This document shows, in pieces, positions 20,400-32,624 of a DNA stretch of 64,000 nt. The notes below the pieces were generated by a model. That model was not told where the DNA came from, made no database searches, and saw only the letters and a list, made by a program, of their open reading frames with translations. The position numbers and the translations under genes were made by a program. Numbering within the stretch: the first letter of the stretch is position 1; each line of letters opens with the position of its first letter. This DNA is from Geosiphon pyriformis (taxonomy: Eukaryota > Glomeromycota > Glomeromycetes > Archaeosporales > Geosiphonaceae), in NCBI GenBank assembly GCA_016748015.1, contig JAAOMT010000276.1, forward strand, positions 530,088-594,087, read 5' to 3'.

Positions 20400-22604
20400 C
20401 AGAACACTTCAGAAATTCACAAAAGTGGTGACTATTAGAACAGTAGAAAAGGATCACTTCTCATATGGAAAAGCATTATTTTAATACTTTCAACAAGACC
20501 TAAGAATACCAGTAGAAACCACTTATGCAGAAAGTGATTTTTGTAACTATATTAATGCTAAAATTGACTGCTTGTTAAGCTGTGCAACTGATATAGAAAG
20601 ACTTGGAAAACAAATCTATCAAAGCTTATTAGAGTATTTAATAACCATAACTACCCAAGCAATCACTGAAACTCTATGTATAATTGATATAAACATTAAA
20701 TATTATATAACAAAATAATTATATCAAGTATCACAACTAGTGAAATCCAACTCTGAGGAATACAATGATGGATTCAACAAACCCAAAACTGCTCAAGCCA
20801 AATCCACAATCAACAAAAAACCAAAATTTTTTTCTCCAACAACTCCATCCTACCATCAGACACCAGAGAGTAGAATTTTCTTTAATCTAAGCACAAAAAC
20901 TCAGTCAAACACATTACAAACTCCTGGAAATCAGCACCCATAAGAACACAACAGTTGAACCAAATCTCTAGAAGAATACAGATTATTATTCAGGAACCTT
21001 ATCCCAACAATCAATAAAATGAATAGAAATATGTAGATGTGAGAATTACCATCAACCCAATTCTTAATTGAATCATCAACTACTCTCTCTGAAGAAACAG
21101 TTATTCTCTAGTCCATTGGGAAAATTAACAAAAAAAAACAATCAAAATTAGTACCAGGAGAACCTTCTAGCACATAAACATCAAATTTCTTAGCATTAAA
21201 CAGTAAAACTCCATCTATCTACCAGATTATGGCTTACTGAGATATTGTTAAGTTAGAAAAATTCTCTGGCAAAGAAGACAACACATACTTATGGATTGCA
21301 AAAGCTAAGAAAGCAATTACTGCCAACAATTGAGATAATAATAGAGCTATTCAAGCACTGTTATTTTTTTTAATCAGAACTGCAGACTTGTGGTATTAAA
21401 GCCTGACAAAAAAACCAACTGACTTTGCCATTTTTAAACTTGTCTTTCTACAATACTTTTGTGACTCCAATACTTTTATCAGATTACAGAATCAATTCAG
21501 CATAATAAAACAAAAAGATCATGAAGCAGTAACTACTTATTTTGAACAATTCAACCAAATTCTTTGTCAAATACTGGCAATTGAAAAGGACTATTATACT
21601 GTGGCACAAATTTTTAATCAATTTGTCAAGGGACTAAAGAGCAGTCTCCTAAGATCCATAAGACTCTGACATCTGACAAATCTACCAGATCCTATTACTC
21701 TTGCTCGTGATTTTGAGTTAGCAAAACAAGAAGCCAATTACACCCAAGCTGTTAATTTAGCCATTAATAGAACTGTAGACATTAACACAAAGATAATCTA
21801 ATTAAGTAAAAAATTAACTCAGAAAATTGAGATATTTTTAACCAGTATTACAAGAACTTATTAACCACCCCAATGAAGAGACAATAACAGCAGTAGATAT
21901 CTCCAACAACAAAAACATCAGCAACAACAACAACAGTCTTAGAAATCTGATCTCCACAATTGTTATTATTGTTAAAAATCTGGACATATTGCCTGAAATT
22001 GCCAACAGAAATTAGTGAACCAGAATTGAGAAACTCAATACCAACATTCAAGGTATCTCTAGGCAATAAGACCCCAATACTCTGTGTTCCAATATCTATT
22101 GTTCTAATATGCATCACCAATTATGTATACTCAACAACCACCTCAGAACTACTATCAACCATCACAACAAATAACTTAAGTAGCACCACAGTACCAAAAC
22201 TCCATCTATAATCCACCTAGACCTCATACAATTGACTACAACCAAGAATGAAAAAATTTCAGCAACAATCAGATACAAATTAATAGTGGACTATTGTGAC
22301 TTTTCAATTGGGATAATGCTCCATTTTGATTAGCACCAACTGAATACCCTAACCAAGTCTCATATCTTGGTCTTACTGAAAACCAAGATTTTTATAGCTC
22401 TATATCTTTAGAAAAGAAGGATGTAAAAGAGACTTCCAATCCTTTAAGGCAAAATCAAACCAACAATACTATTCCATCTATCACTATTACTAAAGATACC
22501 ACCCTTACTGCTATTTTTCTCTTCAACATTGATGGTCTAAACACTAATAGCCTTTTCAGTGGAGCCACCATAAATCAGGACAAACCAATCATGGTCTTGT
22601 ATAC
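20400..22604 (+). pseudogene. C gag and start of protease, broken
   Basis: Gag is spread over several frames. The open piece 20740-20943 is a low-complexity N-terminal part. The capsid region at about 21230-21790 includes FKLVFLQYFCDSNTF and TYFEQFNQILCQILAI. A CCHC knuckle at about 21962-22006 (CYYC, KSGH, NC) contains two stops. Protease begins near 22480 with ALFSGATI-like and KPIMVLYT blocks and ends at 22604 before the active site. The plus-strand 83-codon ORF at 21960 and the minus-strand ORF at 21848 are shadows. Confidence 0.65.
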
Positions 22605-22635
<31 letters not shown>

Positions 22636-22638
22636 AAA
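22605..22638. repeat. TAA/AAT microsatellite at a gene-retroelement junction
   Basis: About eight TAA units, then AAATAAAT. To the left is C element protease; to the right is the splice donor that ends the last visible kinase exon. Confidence 0.75.
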
Positions 22639-22646
22639 AGCTTACC
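22620..22646 (-). other. Splice donor at the end of exon 2; downstream exon lost
   Basis: The minus strand reads CAAAATG then GTAAGC and an A+T-rich run, a good donor. The frame reading on past it gives a Leu homopolymer from the microsatellite and then antisense retroelement, so it is not real protein. Confidence 0.6.
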
Positions 22647-23399
22647 ATTTTGTGAAATCATAGGGCTTGAGATTTTTTGACTTTTATCACATTTTGTATA
22701 TTGTATCTTTTTGAGAAAATTTTTTTTTCTATAGATAGATTCATTTAAGTTACAGTTATCGTGAGCAGCAATAACTCTTTGTTGAAGTTCTTCTGCACTA
22801 TCACGGCAATGCGGTTTATCATCCCAATTTTTTGTAATCATTTCCTGAATACATTGAGGTGTATGCTTTTCGATTAAAGGACGCCTTTTCTGAATTGTAT
22901 ATAATTGAATTGACATAGGATCTATAATATGATTTCACGGTCTTTCTCCTGAATTAATTTCCCAAGAAATGAGAGCAAAACTATAAATATCACTATATTT
23001 GGTATGAGGCTTCAAGTTACAAATTTCAGGTGCTAGGTATCGAACAACACCAAAAATTTCCCCAGGCTGTGGAGAGTAATTGGCAGGACGACAGAATCCT
23101 AGGTCAGCAATGGCAACTTTTAAGGGGTTTGATTTCAAAACAAGGATATTCCCAGGATGTAAGTCCCCATGGACTAGTTCTGATTCATGTATAAACCTTA
23201 GGCCACTAGCGATTTGAAAAAGAATACGAAGAGCCATTTCCCAAGTAAGAGTGTTTTCGTTCATCTTGAGAAAAGCTTTGAGGTCCCCGTGTTCTGCAAA
23301 TGGTAAAACCATTATAAATTCATCGGTTGTAACATCTTTGGTTATTCCATAACATTCAAGGATGTATTTGCAAGAGGCACTTTTATAATGCGCAATAAA

Positions 23400-23477
23400 C
23401 TATGAAAATATAATTTTTAACATTAGAAAAAGAAATTAGTATAATAAAAATCATCTAAATTTCTTAAAAAGAAATAC
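23400..23477 (-). other. Phase-0 intron (78 bp) in the kinase domain
   Basis: GTATTT donor after codon GAG and TTTTCATAG acceptor before TTT. Splicing joins SDE to FIAHYKS and continues the same frame, restoring the kinase N-lobe. Confidence 0.8.
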
Positions 23478-24379
23478 CTCATCTGAATTAACATATTTTA
23501 TATTTTGGCTATCTTTAAGATATTTCAAAGCAACTTTCGTAACACCACTTCGTTCATGTTTTTGGGTTTTTTTATCCCAAAATAGAATTTTGCCTCTCTC
23601 CCAATTACCTCTTTTAACAATACCGAATCCTCCCTCTCCCACCTTATCTAAAAATTCAATCTCGTCCGGAGAAATCCATTCCAGGCAACCTCTGCAGCCT
23701 TCAGAAATTAACTGTGTATAACTTATATACTGATTAATATGAACATTTTCACTAGTCCATGTTCCCCTACTCTTTAAAAATCGTGAAGAATCACAAGATC
23801 TACACCAAAGTGGATCTTTTAATGCTCTATTGCATTCTAGACATTTTGGCAACCCGGCTTTAAAAATATTATCACTTTTATCAGCCTCACAAAATGGACA
23901 TATAGGAAATTCACTAATGATTATACCAAAGTTGCCACATTTAAGACATTTGAATTCATCTGAAAGCTGGTTAAAAAAAGCTTCAAAATCTAAATATTCT
24001 CCTTTAGAATTATCTGGATTTTTTAGACCTCGATTTTGAAGTTGCAAAATGAAAAGTTCCAGTTCATCTTGATCAAGGACATTGAAATCAGGAAAATTGC
24101 TTTGATAAATTAAGTTATTTATCTCTGCTGCTTTTGAATAGATTTCAAATGCTTTTTCAAAGTTTTTTGTCGTTCTCTATCCATTTTGATAGCACCATCC
24201 AAGGTTGTATTGTTCATTTTGATTTCCAGTCTCTGCTGCATTTAAATGGAATTTAAATTCGTTTTCTAAATTTTTATCTGTTCTCCATCCATTTCGATAA
24301 TATGTTCCAATATTGGTTTGTGGACTCGAATTTCCCACTTTTTTTATTTCTAGTCTATTTTGATAATATGTACCAAGTT

Positions 24380-26110
24380 GAATTTTTGCAAGTAAACTTC
24401 CCATCTCTGCTGCTTTTAAGTTGAGTTCAAATGCTTTTTCTTCATTCTTTATTGTTCCCCTTCCGTCTTGATAACAAAGTCCAAGATTGATTTGTGCAAG
24501 AATATGTCCCGCTTCTGCTGCTTTTGAAAATAGTTGAAATGCTTTTTCCTCATTCTTCGTTGTTCCCCTTCCATCTTGATAACAAAATGCAAGTTCGATT
24601 TGTGCATTTATATCTCCCGCCTCTGCTGCTTTTGAAAGGAGTTCAAATGCTTTTTCCTCATTCTTCGTTGTTCTCCTTCCATCTTGATAACAAAGTGCAA
24701 GTTCGATTTGTGCATTTGTATGTCCCGCCTCTGCTGCTTTTGAATAAAGTTCAAATACTTTTTCCTCATTCTTTGTTGTTCCCCTTCCATCTTGATAACA
24801 AAGTGCAAGTTCGATTTGTGCATCTGAATCTCCCGCCTCTGCTGCTTTTGAAAGGAGTTCAAATGCTTTTTCCTCATTATTCGTTGTTCCCCTTCCATCT
24901 TGATAACAAAGTGCAAGTTCGATTTGTGCATTTATATCTCCCGCGTCTCCTGCTTTTGAAAAGAGTTGAAATGCTTTTTCCTCATTCTTCGTTATTCCCC
25001 TTCCATCTTGATAGCAAAGTGCAAGTTCGATTTGTGCATTTATATCTCCTGCGTCTCCTGCTTTTGAAAAGAGTTGAAATGCTTTTTCCTCATTATTCGT
25101 TGTTCCCCTTCCATCTTGATAACAAAGTGCAAGATTGATTTGTGCATTTATATCTCCCGCGTCTGCTGCTTTTGAAAAGAGTTGAAATGCTTTTTCCTCA
25201 TTCTTCGTTGTTCCCCTTCCATCTTGATAACAAAGTGCAAGATTGATTTGTGCATTTATATCTCCCGCGTCTGCTACTTTTGAAAGGAGTTGAAATGCTT
25301 TTTCCTCATTCTTCGTTGTTCCCTTTCCATCTTGATAATAAATCGCAAGATTATATTGTGCATTTATATTTCCCGCGACTGCTGCTTTTGAATAAAGTTC
25401 GAATGCTTTTTCCTCATTCTTTATTGTTCCCCTTCCATCTTGATAATAAATTGCAAGATTATATTGTGCATTTTTATCTCCCACGACTGCTGCTTTTGAA
25501 AAGAGTTGAAATGCTTTTTCCTCATTCTTTATTGTTCTCCTTCCATCTTGATAATAAATTGCAAGATTATATTGTGCATTTATATCTCCCGCGACTGCTG
25601 CTTTTGAATAAAGTTCGAATGCTTTTTCCTCATTCTTTATTGTTCCCCTTCCATCTTGATAATAAATTGCAAGATTATATTGTGCATTTATATCTCCCGC
25701 GTCTGCTGCTTTTGAATAAAGTTCGAATGCTTTTTCCTCATTGTTTTTTGTTCCCCTTCCATCTTGATAATAAATCGCAAGATTATATTGTGCATTTATA
25801 TCTCCCGCGACTGCTGCTTTTGAATAAAGTTCGAATGCTTTTTCCTCATTGTTTGTTGTTCCCCTTCCATCTTGATAATAAATCGCAAGATTATATTGTG
25901 CAAGGGTATGTCCAACCTCTGCTGCTTTTGAATAAAGTTCAAATGCCTTTTTTTCATTTTTCGTTGTTCCCCATCCATTATCATAACAAAATGCAAGACT
26001 GTTTTGAGCATTGAAATCTCCCGCCTCTGCTGCTTTCGAATAAAGTTCAAATGCTTTTCCTCGGTCTTGTGTGATACCAATTCCATTACTGTAACAATAA
26101 TCTAAAAAGA
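24380..26110 (-). repeat. 108-bp tandem array encoding Sel1-like repeats
   Basis: About 16-17 units of 36 codons, of the pattern NEEKAFELYSKAA.AGD.NAQ.LA.YYQDGRGT. Units fall in blocks: those nearest the N-terminus end QYNLAIYYQDG, the next QINLALCYQDG, the last QIELALCYQDG. Near-identity at DNA level within blocks points to recent unit duplication. Sel1 repeats form helical superhelices for protein binding. Confidence 0.85.
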
Positions 26111-26435
26111 ACTGCCCAAAAGAAATTCCTTCATTCGCTACTTTCTCAAATTCTAAAAATGCTTTTTTTAAATTAGGAATGGTTCCAATTCCATGTTCTA
26201 AAGAAAAACCAAGCAAAATATAATCTATCCAACGCCTTAGATTTTTCTTATTCAAGTAATCGAACAAATCTTCAGGTGTTTTCTGATTGCGCACAAGATA
26301 TTTTTTCACTATTTTAGCAACTTTTGAATATTCTCTTGCTGGAAAAATAGCCAAATTTTCTTTGATGGCAGTGAATACTTCTTCAAGCCAGTCGAGAGGT
26401 AAAGTTGCGTTTTCAATTGATGAAGTTGAAGACAT

Positions 26436-28413
26436 GATTTTTCGAACAAAACAGATAATATAGATTATCAAACTTTGAATATTTGGTATGGGTAAAAAAA
26501 GATTTTTAATAAATTCATATTGCTAATAAATAAGGATTTCAGCCTATAATTTATTAAATTACATTCCTGACAAGGCTAGGTATTGGAGCAAATCTGAAAC
26601 GCTAGAATATGAAAGAAACTTCTGAAAATAGATGTTTACTTCATAAAGGTCAGACTTCCTTATTTACATTGCCTAAATGGCAAAAAAGACGAACTATCTT
26701 ATTAATTAATTAACTTTAATCTTAATTAGTAGATGAACCTAAAATTTTGAACCACTTAGTTGAGATTTAAATATGCGGGATAAAATCTAGTTAAACCATA
26801 TATATATTGGCCTTGAGATCAATTTTAAAACCCAGCATAAAATTTGATGTATTCTGTAAAATAAAAAAACGTTTTAGGTTTAATAAAAAAACCAGTAATA
26901 ATTCAGTGAAAAAAAAATTGAGTATATGAACTTTTAAGTCAAAGAATTTAAATAATAAAAATTTCACCTGATAGGTTTTCTGAATAAATTGAACCTTGTC
27001 AGTCAAACTCCGAATGATAAAAAAAACTAAAATTGAAAATTTGAGGATAAATGATTTACAAAAGGAATTTTTCCAAAACGAAGACCAAGATATATTAAAA
27101 GATTCAGAATAAGTTTCGTGAAGCTATAAAAAACATTAAATCTGCATCTTTTCTTTATAAACTTTCAATTTATATGTTTACATTAGTTAATATGTCAATT
27201 TTCTTAAAAAATCAAGAATTTCATACCATCTTAATATTTCTCTTTGAAACTAGCATAAAAGTCTATCCGAAGTTGTTGTGCTTCTAAATTTCAATTTTAC
27301 TCGAGTATTGAACAATAAGAGTTCAAAAATTCTTTAATGACAAACTTACTTGTTGAGAGTTTTTTAATAATTTAACCAAACTTGAAATTTAAAATACCTT
27401 ATTTAAAACCTTATTTTTTATTTTTTCTTATTTCAAGTTTATGCACAATTATTTGTGCTTAGTTTAAAATTTGACATAAATTTTTAAAATTTTTAGTCAT
27501 TAGTAATTAAATACATAATGATTTGAAAATATGTTGTAGTAGTATTAAAAAATCTATTTTTTTGTTTCTTAGAAAAAAAAAATGAAACAATTGTTAGTAA
27601 AAATAAGATAAACTATTAATTAAATATTATGTAAATAAACAGAATTTTTTAAACTAAAAAGTATTTAAGTTTAATACATTTTAAAATTTTATATTAATAT
27701 AAAAATTTAATATTATTAAATTTGATTAAAATAATTGTTTAAAAATCATTATAAATAAAAATTAATATAATATTTTTTTCTATTATTTTAATAATTAATT
27801 TAAAGTATTGTTTTTAACTTTTTTAATCCATATTTTAAAATATTATTTTGTTTTATTATAAAACAATATAATATTAAAAACTATTAATATAAACTATAAT
27901 TATTTTATTAAACTATCAAATAACATAAATTTTAATTAATTAATAAAAAGTATTATGTTTTTTTATAAAAAATAGTTTTGTTAAAAATATAATTAATTGT
28001 ACATAATATTGTCTTAATTAGCTTAAATAATTAGTTATATATAAAAAAAACATAAACTGTATTTATTATAAAACATTAAATTTTATATTATTATATAACA
28101 GTTGAATTTTAATTTGTTAAGCATAAAAAAAATACTATTTTTTAATTAATTAATATTATTTCAATTTGTTTTTTAGACTATTGTTTTTTATTGATTATTT
28201 TTTAGTTAAATATTTTTAATTATAATTATTAATATATATTTTTATTTATATTATAATATTACAATTAAAGTAATAAATTAATAAATATTTTAGAATATTT
28301 TATTAATATATTATAATAAATAGTAAAAACTATATATATTAAATAAATAAATAAAAAGTATAAATATAAATTAACAAAAAAATAATAATTTTTTTTTTTA
28401 CTTTAGTTTAACA
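26436..28413. other. Upstream region of the kinase gene, then A+T-rich DNA
   Basis: No supported gene. 26436-26700 should hold the kinase promoter, but no clear element stands out. A 71-codon minus-strand ORF at 26791-27006 resembles nothing I know. From about 27450 the sequence is almost pure A+T with no frame. Confidence 0.5.
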
Positions 28414-29215
28414 AATATGACCCAATAGCTATCTAAGTATATATAACATATACATATTACAAACTAGACACAATTTATGCACTTTTTACATGTGACCAAT
28501 CACTTAAACCAGCCTAGATTACACTATAAGTCCACTACTATTGATAAATTATCACCCAAATCTGAAAAGATTAAACATTTAGAATGTGAACCAGAATATA
28601 CATCTTTAATTTCATCTGTACTAAGCAACACTACCACATTATTGTCTAAACCACTATTATTACTTACATCAACAGAGATCACACTACTATTGGCAAATAC
28701 ACATTTCATCTTTTTTATATAAACTTGGTGTTCAGATCTGCTGTACTATATCATGAATTGGTATGTTGATGTCAGATCTTTAACAAAAGACACCACTTTC
28801 TTACCAGCCAGCTTAAAACTACCAAAAGCATCTAAAGCTTTATGGCACCAACTAATAAGTACCAACTTCTTTACCAGATTCGAATAAAAACTAACATTAT
28901 ATATATTAGATAAAAGATTCTAGACAACCACAGAAGAATAAGCAATGATATTTAGTATCAACAACCACTTTTTACCAAACTCAACCAAAATCTTGTCATA
29001 AACTGTTTTATTATAAGAACACTCAAAAACATGATCAAAAAAGTCAATCATGTCACAAAACAAATATTTAACACTCAGATAGAAACTACAATATAAACAC
29101 TTCCAAACTGCTATTAGCAAATATCTATACAATGTTTTTATAAAATAAGTACATAGAAAAGCCAACAAATAGCCTGTAGATCCAGAAGCCATGTATTCAT
29201 CAAATATTATTTATA
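28414..29215 (-). pseudogene. L1: 5'-truncated LINE tail, decayed
   Basis: Matches the 3' end of LINE L3 (about 55125-55915) in the same orientation: the non-coding tail near 28414-28500, then the C-terminal ORF2 protein. The open stretch 28920-29192 (TYFIKTLYRYLLIAVWKCLY) aligns with TYVIKAVHRRLPVAVRKRLY of L3 and includes the region of the CX2C..H..C finger. The break at about 29215 is a typical 5' truncation. Many G/C to A/T changes have accumulated. Confidence 0.75.
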
Positions 29216-30900
29216 TAATAATAAATAAATAATATTAATAATTTTGTAAAAAAATATTACTTTTATATTATAAACAAAATAATAGACTAATAAATAACAA
29301 AAAATAATTATTAAAAATAATTAAAATATAAATTTACTAATATAATTAGTTTTAAAATTACAATTATTATTCTTTTTAAAATAAAATAATAATAAACTAG
29401 TTTTTTTTTGATTTTAAAATACTGTTTTTGTTTTTGGTTTAAAGTTTCTTTAAAAAAAATTATTTAGAACAATTTTAATATGATTTTTGTTTTATTTAAA
29501 AATTTTAAAGTATTTAATATATTGGTTTTTAGTTAATTATTATTAGTTTTAATAACAAAACAAATTACAATTTTGTATATAATTTTATTTAATTAACTTA
29601 TTAGTTTATTTGATTTTAAAAATTAAACTAATTAAATAAAAATAAATTTTTTTTTGTTTTTTGGTAATATTGTTTTTAATAATAATTAAAAAATAATTAT
29701 TAATTATTAAAATTTTTTTAGATAAATAACTTTTATTTTAATATTTAATTCTTTTTTAAAATTAAATTGGTTTATATTAAAATTGTTTTTTAATTTATAT
29801 ATGATTTTATTATGTAAAATTAATTTTTAAAGATATTAAACTGTTTTATATAGAATTTATAGTTTAAATTTTTTAAATACTGTTATGTTAAATTGGTTTT
29901 ATTAATTATATTTATTGTTAAATTTATTAATTAATTTTTTAATTAAATATTTTTTGTAAAACTAAAATAAAAAAAATAATTTTAATAATTAAAAAAATAT
30001 TAGTAATTTGAACAAAAAAAGCTTAAAATATAATATAATATAAATAATAAGAAAAATATGTTTAATAAAGATTTAAATTTTTTTGTAAATAAAAAAATTT
30101 ATAAGATTAATGGTTTTTTGAAAGCTTTAAACTTTTAATATTAAATTTAATATAAATAAACTATTATATAATTAATTAGATTAGTTTTTAATTATGATAA
30201 TTTAATTATAATTATATAAAATATTTATTATATATAAATTACTTTAATAAATTCAATATAATTTAGATTAAACTAATTTAAATAAATAATTATATGTAAA
30301 AATATATAAATTATAATTATTTATAAAAGTTTAAAATTTTATGTTATAATTAATATTTTATTAAAAATATAATAAAAAAAATTTAGCCATTTAAATTTAC
30401 ATTAAAATACTATTATATTAAGTTTATTATATTTATAATTATGTTTATATTTTTGTTATTAATTTTATAATTTTATCTAATTATATTAAAATATATAAAA
30501 TACATATAATTTAATTTAATAATTTATAAATTTTATTTATTTATTTATTTTATATTAATTTTTTTTATTAATTTATATATAAATTTAATTATTATTAAAT
30601 ATTACATATGTATTTTTTATATATAATAAAATATAAATATAATTTAAACTAAATTATATTGAATTTAATAAAAAAATCTATTCTAAAAAAATATTTTATG
30701 TATATAAACAATTAATATACTATTATTTTTAATTATATTACATATTTATTTGTCAATTTTAACTTAATATTAAAATATTTAAAGCTTTTAAAGAGTTATT
30801 ATTTAAAAAAATATTTTTTTATTAATAATATTATTTGAATTATTTATATTATAATTTTTAATTTTATATTTTGTTTTAAATTTAATTATTTTTTACTTAA
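29216..30900. other. A+T-rich DNA, probably old repeat relics
   Basis: No gene. Part of 29230-29700 resembles the reverse complement of E family sequence near 50210-50600, so an inverted, older E copy may lie here. The rest cannot be read. Confidence 0.35.
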
Positions 30901-32492
30901 TTTATCAACAATATTTTTAAAAACAACAATATTTTTATAAACAACAAAAATTTTTTTTTAATTTTACATATAAAACAAAAAAATATTAATTGATTTTGTT
31001 ATTAAAAAAATCAAAACATTAATAAGTTTAATAAATTTAATTAATAAAACCAATTTAATTAATTTAAATTTAAAAAAAAATAATTTAAAACTAATTACAA
31101 AATTAATAACAATAACAATAATAATAATAAAAACAACAAAAAAAGCAACAACAAAAAAAGCAAAAATCTTAATATAAAATTTAATATTAGTAAAACAAAC
31201 TTAAAAATATTAGAATTAACTACAAATTTAAAACTTAAAAAAAATATAAAAATATTTTATAGTTTAAAACCAAATAATTTAAATCTTAATATTTTAAACA
31301 ATATTAATAATTAAAAGTTTTTTACTTAATATAACTTTTTTTAAAATATTAATTTTAATAATTATAATATTTAAATTTTTTGTATATTTTAGATATAATA
31401 TTTGCATAAAGTATTAGTTTTTACAATAACCAGATTCAAAAGTTTATGAAATTCAAATATTATAACAATAAAGCATTAATAATAATAAAAATCAGAAGAA
31501 TAAAAAATAAAGCAAGTATAATTACTAATTTTAAAAATTAAATACTAATTTTAAAAACTGTACAACCAAAAAAAAAATTAATTAATTTGGTTTTATAAGT
31601 ATCTCTTAAAATAATAATTTTTTTTAACTAAGCAAAAAAAAGATTTTAATATTGTTTTATTAAATAGTATAAACCAGTTATTAAAAATAGCAACAACAAA
31701 AAAAAAGTTTTTAAAATTAAAAATAACATATTGTTACAAGCCAGCTGGCTTTAATTTAATTAAAATAATAATACCAAAAATACTAAAAGCATTTTTAATA
31801 TTATTAGAGAATATGTTAAAAAGGATATTATAAAATACAATAAAAGTAAAAAAAAAAAGCCAAAAGTTACCATATAAAATTTGGCAATCTTAAATATAAT
31901 AAAAAAAAAACACTAATAAAAACTTTAATAGCAACCAAAAATGTTTTAAAAACAAAGTCTATATAAAACAACTTAATATTGTTTTTTAAAACAAATTTAA
32001 GTTTAATAAAACCAAGCAACAAATAAAACAAAAAATTAATTAAAACCAGTTTAATCTTAAAAGTAGTATTAAAATAAAAATTATTTATTCAGAAAACTTT
32101 TAATGATTGAAAATTGTTTTTTAAATACTATTAGAAATAATATCAAAAAACAAAAAAAAAATATTAATTTTGTTTTATTTAATTAGTTTAATTTTGAAAA
32201 TTAGATAATTTAATAAATTGTTTTATTTTTAAAACCAGTAATAATCTGTCAAAAAACATTATATTTGGTAATATAACTAATAATTAATTTTGGCTTATCT
32301 TAAAAAATATGTTATTATTATTGTTATCTATACTAAAAAAAGAATTAATTATTATTAAAGAAATTTTATTTAAGATCTTATCTAAAATTATAAAAAAATT
32401 TAATATAACAACAGCAAATATAAGTAATTATTGCTATTTTTTAAAGTTTTTGATTTTTTTAATTATTTACAAAAAAGTAATAATAATATTAA
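30901..32492. repeat. E1, left part: A+T-rich dispersed repeat
   Basis: About 31020-32490 matches 51740-52745 (E2) in the same order and orientation, for example 31440-31620 against 52070-52250 and 31975-32100 against 52395-52520. A third, shorter match is at 62280-62600. E1 holds some 200 bases near 31640-31840 that E2 lacks. No protein family was recognised. E1 resumes at 50197 after the LINE L2 insertion. Confidence 0.6.
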
Positions 32493-32624
32493 TAAAATAA
32501 CAAAAAAAACTTCTTTCTCTCCCTTATCTAAATTCCTCAAAGAGCAATTTTTTGAAAAAGAAGTTTTTTATTTTTATCTTCTTGGTTTTACTCTTCCACT
32601 ATTTTTCAAGCTAATAACTTTTTT

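Larger units (their letters stand above)
19356..22604 (+). mobile_element. C: gypsy element, truncated in protease
   Basis: It has a 5' LTR, primer-binding site and gag, and breaks off at the start of protease, next to a TAA/AAT microsatellite and the Sel1-kinase gene. No pol and no 3' LTR follow. It is inserted in the A2 5' LTR. Confidence 0.75.
22575..26435 (-). pseudogene. Sel1-repeat, zinc-ribbon, protein kinase-like fusion gene
   Basis: Start is the ATG at 26435 (MSSTSSIEN, A at -3). Residues 75-790 or so are about 19 Sel1-like repeats. Two Cys-pair ribbons follow (CLKC..CPFC, CLECN..CRSC, about 23790-23950). The kinase domain has the loop VGEGGFGIV, Lys in VALKYLK, HGDLHPGN (Gly for Arg of HRD), DLG for DFG and YLAPEI. 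One frame runs through exon 1 (23478-26435), an intron and exon 2 (22646-23399). Two stops break it: TAG at 24177, where Trp is expected from a neighbouring repeat, and TGA at 22935 (RP.NHI). The last exon is missing. Such kinases are abundant in Rhizophagus; the substrate is unknown. Alternatively it is a live gene with sequencing errors, which I think less likely. Confidence 0.8.

Noticed and set aside
24494-26014. Long plus-strand ORFs opposite the Sel1 array (214 and 254 codons, repeats of LLLLK..MLFPHS)
   Set aside because: Antisense shadows of the 108-bp repeats; periodic coding keeps other frames open.
26791-27006. Minus-strand 71-codon ORF upstream of the kinase gene
   Set aside because: Phe/Leu/Lys-rich, no family resemblance, and length expected by chance in this composition.
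27450-28400. Mitochondrial DNA insertion, because of the very low G+C
   Set aside because: No mitochondrial gene or rRNA motif can be seen; similar composition surrounds every decayed repeat here.
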